Positions 26,801 through 38,800 of a stretch of 64,000 bases of DNA are shown here, one piece after another. This stretch comes from Megalonaias nervosa. Lineage: Eukaryota > Mollusca > Bivalvia > Unionida > Unionidae. The stretch lies in contig JAECUM010004910.1 in NCBI GenBank assembly GCA_016617855.1, positions 31,889 to 95,888 of the forward strand. Reading direction: 5' to 3'. Position 1 is the stretch's first letter. Every line of letters starts with the position of its first letter. The translations under genes were made by a program, and so were the position numbers. The notes beneath the pieces are model-generated. The model searched no databases. It was not told the DNA's origin and saw only the letters and a program-made list of their open reading frames with translations.

Positions 26801-29800
26801 TGTAGTCGGCTTTCTTTGATGAAGGGTACATGCGTTTTTGAAGTCACCGCTAAAGGACAGCTTCGGAGAACCAAACAGATGCCTATTTCTTATTGTGACA
26901 GCATCATCAAAGAGTTGTATTGCATGATTGAGACTAATTTATTTCCCATTTGCTTAGTACGTTTTCATTACAATCAGTGCTTCAAAGGTAATGTTTTCTT
27001 TGAAATTTCAGCTACTACTTTATCTGGGTACATTTTTTAAAAATGAATTGGCCGTGTATGATCAATTGTAGTTACTGTTTCTCCCTGCCTACTGAATAGA
27101 CAAGTGAGAGCTTGCTTTTTTTTTATTTGACATTTGTGGTAGTGGTGTGATGCTGCCAACCACGCATGCGTCAGAAATTTAAAGAAAGGGTAAATCGACT
27201 ATACAAACGCAGGTGTTCTGGTCTGATGACAGGGATTACTACAGAAAATGTGAATGTTCTGAAGGATTTAATTCTGATTTAAAAGAAGAGGAATTTTGCT
27301 AATCATCCACATACAAATGTCAGTCTATGTAAATATATTAGTTACTAGCGAGCGGCTGAAAATCCGATGAAAGATACATTATGAGATAATGCCTCGTCCG
27401 GTTGATCTCCACCACCAGAAATGTAAATTTGAAAAAAAAGCGGATATCTCAAAACATACAGTACTCATGCTAGATGTCAACATAAGCGGATTATGATATA
27501 ACAGTGCACTGTTAAGATGATTTGTCAATATGGACAAAGAATTTGTTTATGTAACAATAGATAAATTTCAGTGCATTTTATATCGACTTTGCAGCTTCCT
27601 TTCATGGGCCTCTGAATTTCTCCACTCCAAACTGATGGTTGTATATGCAGGTTTAAACAGCTAACAATGTTGGCACTAAAAAAAATTACCAGATGGTGTA
27701 TTTTGCCACCAAGAAGGGAAACAAAAATCGCAATTTGCGACATTAGCGAAGCCCAGCACGATTCCTGAATAAACTTTTTACACGTCATTTTTCGTACTTT
27801 TAAGAAGAAAACATTATTTTCTAGTGTATGAGAAAAATGCATATAAAATTTCAGGAGCCACTCCACGATCATCTTGTATTATTCATAAGCGATCTCTTCC
27901 CTAAAATGGTAATACTTTTTTGTTTTTTTCATACTTTTAAGAAAGATTTTTTTTTTCGTGTACGAGAAAAATACATGTATATGAAATTTCAGGAGCCACA
28001 CCACGACTGTGATATATCCGAATTCGTGTTATAATGGAGCATGCTATAGCAGGGTCACACTGTATTTAGCAACATGCTACTGGGAATTCCTACTGTTTAT
28101 ACTGTGTAAGTGACTTCTTACAGGGAATTCCCTGGTGGACCATCCATGGATTTAAGAACAAGACAGAAAAGTGATTTCAAGCAAAGCATGAAAAATAATT
28201 TTCACAAAGTTAAATTAATTCACAGTACACTGCTCCCTCAGCAACTCATGCCTGGATAACTTTTGAACCCACTTATAACATGGTGGCGGGTGTGGATCCC
28301 AGTTTTTTTTTCTCAAGAAAATGCCAAAAGAATTGGCACCTATGTGTTGAATGTGAAGATAATTGAGATAAAAATTGATGAAAAAACCCTGATATATTGT
28401 TCATCCCATGGTCCAAAATGGCGGGTAATAGCTGGAATAATCATCATCGAATTCTTAATTTGTAACTCATTGCTTATTACTGACATGTATATTCGCTAAA
28501 TACATGTACCTTGCCTCCACATTGATTGAGCCCCTTGCAGTTCTGGGGTTGTAGAATTGGCCCGACGTGCCTCGCTACGTGTCGTAAGAGGCGACTAAGT
28601 AGAGGCAACCTGTTTGCCATGGGTTGCATCCTGTGTCGGGGGAGGAAAGGATCCTGGTAGTTGAGCAGAGGCTTTCCAATGCAATACACTACTTTGGCCT
28701 CTACTTCTTCTAGACAGGTAGTCGGGATGGGCCCAGTTTCGACAAATCGGCTGGCCACATCGAGCCCTAGAAAGTTTTCATTTAGTCACACTCTTTCTTT
28801 GTCTTTCTCATTGTATCTCTCTTGATACCACCATTGCCCCTACATTCTGTCCCTTTAACTTTCCCATGTCTTCAAAGACTTCCTAGAAGGTGGTGGCTTA
28901 ACGGGTCAATCGGGCGGTAATTTTACCGACTGAGTATATCTTATGGGATGAATCAGGAGGTGATTTTGCCTACTGAGTATAACATCTGTGTATCCCTGGC
29001 ACTTTAAAAGTGGCCCCTTGGTGGGTGGGGAGTACGAGTGCTGAATTTTAAATAAACCAACATGGAAATTTTTAAAAAAATCAACTCAAACGCACCAAAA
29101 CTGGATCTGACTCAGATGACGAACCATGTTGTGTGGAGTCATTTCCATGCTTCATGGTTATACAGTCTAAAGACGATTCAAAACTGCTTGCCGCACTCTC
29201 TCCATTTGTTGTTGAAAAGACAGTTACGAGATCGATTAGCACACCAAAAAGTGTTAAAAAGTTGAAATCTGGCTGCCTACTTGTTGAGTGTGAGTGATGA
29301 GGTCAAACAGAGAATATCCGGAAAATGAAAATATTCTTCGATATTCCAGTGACCTCATTCGATCACACAACACTCAATACGTCCAAAGGCATGATTCGCT
29401 GTCGTGACTTGGCTGGAGTCAGTGACAAAGATATCATTGAAGGGATGAAAAACAAAGGTGTCACTGTGGTCCGCAGAATACAAATTAAACGTAACAACAA
29501 TCTGCAGGACACCAACACCTTTGTACTCACCTTCAACAAACCAACAGTACCAAGATTGGTCAAAGTTGGCTTTTTGCAAGTGAAGGTTGAGATTTACATA
29601 CCTAACCCCCTTCGATGCTGTAAATGTCAGAAATATGGCCATCAGGAAGACCGATGCTCAAAAAGCCCAATATGTGGCCAATGCGGAGACCATTCTCATC
29701 AGGAATCTTGAGTGTAGAGCAGCTCCACATTGTGTCAACTGTGGAAAGGAGCACCACGCCAATTCCAAGGATTGTGATACCTGGAAACAGGAGACGGAAA

Positions 29801-32800
29801 TACAGAGGGTAAAGTACACATCCAACATTCCCTATCCAGAGGTCAGAAAAATTGTACAGGCAAAAGCATCCCTCACTGACCCATCCTTCTCCACTGTTGT
29901 GAAAAACAATCCCGAAACAACGAAGGACGCTCAAACACAGACAGATCCACCCAATGCAACATCATGCTGTAACACCCCCTATTACCAAGCACAGAAGAAC
30001 ACGGCATCTACTCAAACAACATTTAATAATACCCCACCACCGAAATCACCAAGGAATAAAAACAAATCTCAAGGAAATAGGCAGCAAAAGGGGTCAGATG
30101 ATCCCATCAAACTCTATAACAGGTTTGGGGACATTGAGAGCATGGATGCAGAAGATACTGCTCCATGTTCTCAAAGTAGCTCCAGACCTAACAAAAAAAA
30201 TCATCCCTGTACTTCCTCCAGAGAAATAACCACACAGATCGTCTCAGCGAAAGGTCTTACCTAGCTCCACAATCTCCACTTTCAACTTATAATGAAGAAC
30301 ACCATCATACAATGGAATTGTTGAGGAATTAAAGCCAATTACAATGATATTCTTCTGCTTTTAAACGAATATGATCCTGCAGTACTATGCCTTCAGGAAA
30401 CATTTTTAAAACATATGGACAACATCACACTTAAAAACTACTCCCTGTTTAACAGCTACTTTCAGAATGTTGACAGGGCCTCAGGAGGAGTTTCTGTTGC
30501 TGTGAACAATAGAGCCCCTCATGGCGTCATCCCTTGAAACACAAATTTGCAAGCCACTGCTTTAAATGTCACTCTACATCGAGTGATTACATTTGTTCTA
30601 TTTATATACCACCAAGCACCAACCTACTACCAAATGAATTAGACACTCTTGTTCAACAACTTCCCAGGCTGTTTGTTTTGCTCAGGGATTTTAATGTCCA
30701 TAACATTTTATGGGGATCAAATCACATAAGTGACAGAAGCCACAAAGTAGAAGACTTCATTTCTAGACACGATTTGTGTCTATATAACACCAAATCTCGG
30801 ACATACTTACACCCAGGAATGGGTACATACATGTGTATTGACTTGACAATTTCTTCTCCTTTGCTACTTTTGGATTATAATTGGAAGGTTGCTGATTACC
30901 TTCACAGCAGTGATCACTTTCCAATCTCCCTTGAAAATATTAACTCTACAATTGATGACGCAATTCCACAATGGAACTTAAAAAAGGCTGACTGGACCAA
31001 GTTTGAAACAATTTGTACAGCTAGGTTTAACAGGGATACTGTTCTAAACGACAATGACCCTATTTGACATTTTACTTCCGTCTTAATTGAGATTGCAGAA
31101 GAATCCATTCCTAAGTCCTCACCAAACTGTAAAAGAACCCAAAAACTGCAGTTCACCAAAGAATGTAAAGAAGCCATTAGACGCTGCCGAGAAGCACTGA
31201 CAAAATTTAATAATTGTCCAATGCCAGAAAATTTAACTAAGTACCGTATTGTTCAGGCCAAAGCTTGCCGCATGATTAAAGAAAGTTAAAGAGCATCATG
31301 GAAAAAATATGTTTGAACTTTAAATTCTTGTTCCTCTATAAAGAAAGTTTGGGACACGATCCACAAAATAAATGGAAAGGGAAAACACAATTCTTTCCGA
31401 CATCTGAAACTAAATAACAACAATTTCAATTCCAAACATGAAATAGTTAATATACTTGCTGATAGTTTCTCTAAAAATTCCTCATCATCTAATTATTCAG
31501 AAGCTTTCCAAAGATTAAAAGCTCAAAAAGAAAGACACGGTTGAAATTCACATCAAATAAGTCAGAAAGTTATAATCAACAATTTTCACTATTGGAGCTT
31601 ATGGAATCTTTGAATAAGGCCCATGATACATCCACTGGGCCTGACGATATTACCAGTTTTTGAAACACCTTCCAGAACCATCATTAACAGTTCTTCTGGA
31701 AATCTTCAGTGGTTTATGGATTATTGGTAATGTACCAAAAATATGGAAAGAAGCAACAGTAATACCAATTCCCAAACCAGGTAAAGATAGCGCAGATCCT
31801 ATCAACTATAGACCCATAGCACTGACGAGCTGCATGTACAAAACAGTGGAATGAATGATCAATTCTCAGCTTGTATGGTATTTGGAAACCAACAATTTAA
31901 TATCTCCTTTCCAAAGTGGCTTTCGTTATGGTTGTAGCACCAATGATCATCTGGTTAGACTGGAAACGTTTTTTATTCGCGACGCTTTTATCAAGAAGGA
32001 ACATTTAGTAGCGGTTTTCTTTGACTTAGAAAAGGCCTATGACACGATGTGGAAGTACAGGATACTGAATGACCTGCACGATCTGGGTCTAAAAGGCTGT
32101 CTGCCCTCTTTCATATCAAACTTTCTCTCAGACAAAGAATTCAAGGTACGAGTGGGCTCCACCCTCTCTGATATGCACGAGCAAGTAATGGGTGTTCCCC
32201 AGGGCAGTATTTTATCTTTGACGCTTTTCAACATCAAAATCAATAGCACCACCAAGTGTCTGGCTCCTGGTGTGGATTGCTCCTTATACGTTGATGACTT
32301 TCTAATATGTTATCGATCAAAGCACATGCATACAATTGAAAGACAACTACAGCAAAATATGAACAAGATTCAAAATTGGGCCAATACTAACGGTTTCAAA
32401 TTCTCGAAATGAAAAACAGTATGTATGCATTTCTGTCAATAATGAAGACATCATGATGAACCTAAACTCACGCTGGATGGAACACCTGTTCCAGTTGTTG
32501 AGGAAACAAAGTTTTTAGGTATTATCTTTGACAGAAAACTGACTTTTATTCCACACCTAAAGAACTTGAAAGCTAAATGCTTGAAATCTCTAGATATACT
32601 TAAAGTAGTAGCACACACTGACTGGGGTGCTGATAGAAAAGTCCTCCACAGTTTATATAGAATGTTTATTCGCTCCAAACTAGACTATGGTTGCATTGTT
32701 TATGGTTCAGCTAGGAAGTCCTATTTGAAGATGCTTGACCCAATTCATCATCAAGGAATAAAACTCGCTTTGGGAGCATTTAAGACATCCCCATGTGAAA

Positions 32801-35800
32801 GCCTTCTCGTTGAAGCGAATGAACCACCTTTATCACATTGTAGAGAAATGCTTACCGCACAGTATGCTCTCAAGTTAAGATCAAACCCTCTGAACCCTGC
32901 TTTTTCGGCTGTTTTTCAACCCAAATACAAAACCTTATATGAAAATAAACCAAATGCCACACCTACCTTTGGCATTAGAATATCATCCAGCCTTGACAGT
33001 AACAGAATTGATCTTTCAAAAATTCAGAAAACATCCATCTCCAAAACACCTCCCTGGCTACTCAAACAACCAAAAGTACTGTTTACGTTACACAGACAAA
33101 CCCTTCCATCTTCCACAGCTTTTATAATGAACTCCTCACCCAGTTTGAAAACAACACAAGAATTTATACAGATGGATCAAAAGATGAGGAAAAGGCTGCT
33201 GCAGCCTTCGTTAATGGAAAACACACAACAAAAGTTAGCTTGCCAAATGGTACATCAATTTTTTCAGCCGAAATCAGAGCAATAGACCATGCTCTGCAAT
33301 ATATCGAAAACAAACGTATTTTAAACAGCATCATCACCGACTCACTATCAGTACTTCAATCCCTACACAACAGAAAACTGGAGAACCCATTATTAACCAA
33401 TATTCTCAAAAATACTAAGCTGAGTATCTCCCACAATATAGTATACTGTTGGTTACCCAGTCATATTGGCATTAAAGGTAATGAAAAAGCAGACTGCGCT
33501 GCTAAAATGGCCCTATCCCTAGAACCATCTGATTTTAAAATACCGTATACTGATTTTATACCTAGTATCAAAGAATTTTTACGTCAGAAATGGCAGGCAT
33601 CATGGAACGATGCAGTCAATAACAAACTTCATGCCATCAAGCCAGCACTAGAATGGACTCCTTCTTACAGAGCCATCCGTAGGGAGGAGGTAGTCATTGC
33701 AAGAAGAATTTGAATTGGTCATACTTATATAACTCACACTCACATACTAAAAGGTGAAGACCCACCAGAGTGCATTTCTTGCAATGAACCATTCACTGTT
33801 AAGTACTTTATAATGGAGTGTTTCAACCTCCAGCCTATGTGCGATCAATATTACAGTGTGCATGACATGAGGGAACTCTTTGATACAATAAACGTTACTT
33901 AATGTATTATAGAATTCCTGAATGAAGCAAACATTTATTATAAGCTATAACTTTTATGCTATCACCTTGAGCAGTTTTATGTAATGTATATACCGTCCCT
34001 TATTTTCAATAACTTTTCATCTGTCTTCATTATCATACACCATTTACATTCCCCATTGATTGGGAAGCTTTATTTATTTATTACCTTTACCATCTTTTCA
34101 TTTTACTTTCAGCTGTGTGGTTTCATATCAGTGGTCGATAGAAACCTTTTACCACTTTTAAATATTCTTAGATATAACCTTTTGTATGGCGCTAAATAGC
34201 CTGACAGTACTGGTGTGCCGTAAAAATACAACCAACCAACCACATTGATTGATAAATCCGCTTGTAAACAAGCACTACTATACATATAGTGGATATTTCT
34301 GTGTGCAGGTTATGCTTTCTGGTCCTAATAGTGGCAGATGGATCTGCTGTGTATGTTCATGTTACAATCAGTTTTATTGGTCAATAATGGAAAGTAAAAG
34401 GACATTTAACCAATAAAAATAGAGTTAACAAATAATTATTTTTATTAAATCGGGGTATTTTCTGAAATTTTGTACATGGTGTTAGTTTATACTTGCATTT
34501 GTAGTTGACAGTGGAAATTAACAATGGTTTTTATTACACCAGCAATTCAGGATCTCAATTTTCAGGTATTTCCGAGGATGAGCTTGACTGTGTTGAAGTA
34601 AGAAGTGTTGGCGATGACATTGAACTATCTTCATTGTCATGTCTGTATGAAATTGAGACAGAATCCACTGATAAAGACAGCAGTGTGTTGACAAGAGAGC
34701 CACGTGTCTTCATTGTCATGTCTATATGAAATTGAGACAGAATCCACTGATAAAGACAGCAGTGTGTTGACAAGATGCTCTGAAGAGTTTGCTGAAAGCA
34801 TCAGCCTAACTTTCATTTTAGACGAGAGGAAGAAAGAGATTGATTTTTTTCCTTGAAATTTGTTCCCCTGGTGTACATTGAAGCAGTTGAAGAGCAGCTT
34901 AAGAAGCAGTAGAACATAATGACTAGTAAACATTTTAAAATAATTATATATACATATTTGACTAATAAGTTTGTAAAACAAAAGACTGCATTTTAGTGTT
35001 AAAAATAGCTTTTTTTGTTCTATTCATGGATTTAAATAATGTTCTTATGTATGTCAGCAGGATAAACGAAACCCACAGACAAAAGCTTTTATATATATGC
35101 TTGGTTTAAGTCTGTAAATCAGTCTGTGATACAGAAAATAATTAAATCAATTAGCCCATATCCCCAAATCATCAGTTTAAAAGTTATCATTTGGCTGTAG
35201 CAGCATCAGGCTCTGTAGCCCCAGATTGGCTGTAGTAGTAATCCCAGCAGCCAGGCAGAGCAGTGAGCCACTACAGCAGTGTAGTAGTTACAGAGTTAAT
35301 AAGAAGTACTACATTTTGTTACGACAAAATTATCTAGGTATACTGTAAATAACAATATTTGATGCAATTTGATCAGTAAAAATTTCATTAATGCCTACTG
35401 ATGGCAACACTTCAGGAAATTAACACCAATGAAGTATACTTTGTCAAGTGAAACTCGTGTTTTAGTTCTATTTTAATTTGGTTTTCAGTGTGAATCATAA
35501 ATGCAATATGCCTAGTTGTATTCAGATGTGAAAAATGTTAATCTACTTTCAGTAATGTCCACGAGCATTTCTTTGAGACCCTAATTAAATGCAGACTGTG
35601 TTTTGATCTCCAGTTTGCAGACATATTTGTTACATTGTAACACTCAATTGAAAGATGATTTGTTTTGTATTGTCATGATAATTATGTCTTTTGTATCAAC
35701 TCAAATAATGGGTTGTGGAATATAAAAAAGGTATTACAAGACATGTAAATGTTACCTGCATATGGGCTAGTGGTCACAGTTGTGTATCAGTTCAATCATT

Positions 35801-38800
35801 TCAGCTGACTTCTCAATCGCTGTTATGAATATTGTTGTGTAAGTAACAGAAGAATATTGTTGTGGAAGTAAGAGAATTAAACTACCTTAAATTGTCCTTG
35901 TCACAAATGTCATCAAAGATAGCAAGGCAACCAAGTGAAATGATCACATCATGAATGGAAAGTTTTCTTGGATGGATATGGTTCATCATGGAGAAGTGAA
36001 TTACAAAGTTTGTAGTGAACTTAAAATTCCCAAATTGGTACTCAGATGTCTGCTCAAGGATGAGCACAAGTTTCACTATTACTTACAGTAAAATTATAGC
36101 ATCAGTGTTTTACTAATAAAATGATTTTATAAAACTGAGTTTCAATGGGGACACTTCTTTAATGGAATAATTGTCTTTTGGTTTTTGAAAAAAAGAAGAC
36201 ATTTTGTTTTGTTGTGCAGAAAGCAGTGGTGTAACCCATGGTGTTTTGCTGGTACACGAGTCACACATAAATGATTTGTTGAAACCTCTTGGAGCCATGT
36301 CTTTCACAATCTTTCAGAGAATTATCTTGAAAATAAAGGTAATTTATACCGAAAGCAAAATATTTCACTAGATAAAGCTGTTTATTGACAGATATTCCCA
36401 ACACTATTATAAAATAAGTCTTCAGCCATTAAACAGCACTGCTACACTCCCTCCCCCCCCCCCACTTGCCAATCTTCATGATGTCTAGCCAGGTTGGAAC
36501 CCCCTCCTTCATTTTTAGAGGTCCCTTGATAACTTGTGCCTTCACTTACATTATGCAGTCTGTATTTTTGGACCCCACTGTGCGTGAGTTATCAAGGGAT
36601 AGATGTATGTGATAATGTGTAATCCTAGGATTCTATTAGCTTGGATGAAAATGTATAATTGTAAAGAAGGAAGCCATTTATGGAAGGGGTCACTTGTGAA
36701 TAGTGTTGGGGGTTTTTTATAGGAATTTTCCCATTGTAATGTTCACTTGTACAAATAAATCTGTACAAAAATGGCTTTCATGACATTAATATAGCAGAGA
36801 GCAATGTTATTTGATTGAACAATTCATATATGTTGAATTTTTGAAGCATCATACTGAAAGTTTCAAATATTTTCAGCTATTATTTTATTACTGAAAAACT
36901 CAGTTGATAGTAATTTGAATTTATTTACATGTATTGATACTTCACTTTGCAGATGATGAATTTAATAAAAACCCGAAAGCTGCTAATGATATTCTCTCAG
37001 GGACAACAGCTGCAGCACTGGAGAGAGAGTGTATTGAACTGAAAAAACAAATTGCAGTTTCTGAGGAGGAGTTGAAACAGATTTACACAGAGGTATTTAT
37101 TTGCAATAACAAAGTACTATAAATTTAATAGTGAATACAGCATGCCTCTTTTCCAAGTTTATCCCTATCATGCACCCCTGCGGGGTATATATCTCTGTGT
37201 GTTACGCAATTTGAATTTTACTCATATTATCATGTTGTAGTAATCTTTTAAAAAAGACTGATTTCCTATCTCAGACAATGCACCAAGTTCAAAATAGTAA
37301 ATGAGTCTAATGTTGATTATATAGTTATGTTTTACATTTCAGATGAATATTTTGAAGTTTAAAGACAATATAATAACAAGAAGACAAGATCATAATAAAA
37401 TCAGCATCTTCAATTTAATAAATTACTAATTTATGAAGAGCGACAATGTAATTACAGTTACTAAAATCTTAAACTGCCATAGATATATTTTTAGAATGCA
37501 AACTTCTGTAGCGCAGTATAAAAGTGTCATTAAGTTTAAAAAATAAGTTATAACAATTTTGTTAATTTGAATTTATGAACTTCTGTAACACCAAATTTAA
37601 GTTATAACATTATGTATTGTAAAGCTACTTAATAACTAACTGTTGATACATACAATACTGCAGCTTTAAAAAATGCATCCTACACATCGTCATAAAATAA
37701 ACAGTACATGCTGCAGTCGTTAGGCAAAGTAAGTTTATTCTGCATCACTTGAGTCATAACTAGTAGCATCCTCCTCAGTGTCTGAATTTTTAAAACCTTC
37801 ACAACTTGCATCATTCTCACTATCTTGAAAAAATATCCATAACCTAAGCTGGGCATGCTTCATTGAAAGTTAATGCCTATGATACTAAGTCTGATATGCT
37901 GTCATAGTCAGATTCAGAACTAGACGAGTCAACTTCGGAAGAATTTCACATTTACAGAATCCATTGTGTGGCTTTGGTCCAACATTTAACAAAGAGAGCA
38001 TGTGGCATCATTGTGGAATAATTGAGATGGCTCAAGGAGAGGAAACTAATTTTGAATTGAGCCAGTTTGGTTGAAATGGCTCTGCTGTGGTTTGTCCTTT
38101 TATCAAACAGACGATGTGAGTTGAGCTTAGTGTTGCGAATATGTAATTAAATTGCTTGTTTGTTTGTTTTAAATTCTTTTTTTTTTTGTTTTTGTTTCAT
38201 TACATTTTATTGTAATGATTATTTTCACCAGATTTGATATTTTTGAAAAATTTCAGTCTTCTGTTTAGACCTGATTAGAATGCAAAAGTATTGCTTTATC
38301 ACTATTTTTAGCTAATCTTAGCAGTTCTTAACCTTGGTTCCGATTTTTGTATACATTGAATGAAAACGATTGGCTATTACCGAGGTCATGTTCGGCCTAT
38401 GTGTTTGCTAAGTTGTAAACAGCCTTTCTTTTTTATTTATTTCCAGCGTGAGAATCTGATTCTTGGATAGGGCTATTCCAGGCCTATGTGTAAAATGGCA
38501 TTTTTTTTACTCCGCTGTTCAAATTAGTGATCACTTAGCCCCGTCACATGAGCCACTGTATGATCTAAAATCATGGGTTAAAACAGATGTTTTCTAGTAG
38601 ACTAGGCAGTCATGTTTTACACCTTTAGAGCTCAAGGTGTTTCTATTGTTAATGCCAGTTTGTTTTGAAGTTCATCTATTTTTTGGGATTTAATAATTTA
38701 TCTTCTCTGGAAAACAACACAAGTGCTTTTCTTTATAAAACTTCTGGGACAAAGACATTTAGTGGAAATTTATTCTGGAATTCTAAACAGAACATTATAA

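Larger units (their letters stand above)
24111..28140 (+). repeat. ~42-bp satellite, broken by two transposons
   Basis: The unit contains TATGTACTGTATTTAGCCAC, CTGGTACTGGGAATTCCTAC. The best run is 25763-26076 (about seven units, GCCACC at ~25793, 25877, 25921 and 26042). A partial unit lies left of the family 1 copy (TTAGCCACCAAG to 24170), and further units follow the family 2 copy (28065-28130). Family 1 and family 2 elements each landed at a TA within the unit. Confidence 0.8.
28530..34239 (+). mobile_element. Full-length Nimb/I-like LINE, inactive
   Basis: About 5.7 kb bounded by a 13-bp target-site duplication. Order: ~530-bp 5' UTR, gag-like ORF1 with CCHC knuckles, ORF2 with APE endonuclease, reverse transcriptase and RNase H, a ~290-bp 3' UTR, and a short CAAC-type tail (AAATACAACCAACCAACC) in place of poly-A. 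Zinc-knuckle ORF1 plus APE-RT-RNH fits the I superfamily, especially Nimb elements known from molluscs. Both ORFs carry stops and frameshifts, so it is dead. It inserted into the family 1 transposon. Confidence 0.88.
28228..36605 (+). mobile_element. Family 1 DNA transposon, third copy, split by a LINE
   Basis: TA at 28226-28227 and 36606-36607; ends CACTGCTCCCTCAGCAACTC and GTGAGTTATCAAGGGATAGA-TG. The left 200 bp match the intact copy (ACCCACTTATAACATGGTGG; GGGTGTGGATCCCAG). From ~35335 to the end it is again collinear (GCAATATGCC; GTCCACGAGCATTTCTTTGA; TTTATTGACAGATATT; TTTTTGGACCCCACTGTGCG). After removing the LINE about 2.65 kb remain, roughly 1.07 kb more than the other copies. The surplus (34253-35335) is sequence the shorter copies lack. 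Confidence 0.8.

Noticed and set aside
27525..27872. 115-codon minus-strand frame
   Set aside because: Lies wholly inside the family 2 transposon and is not preserved in the other two copies.
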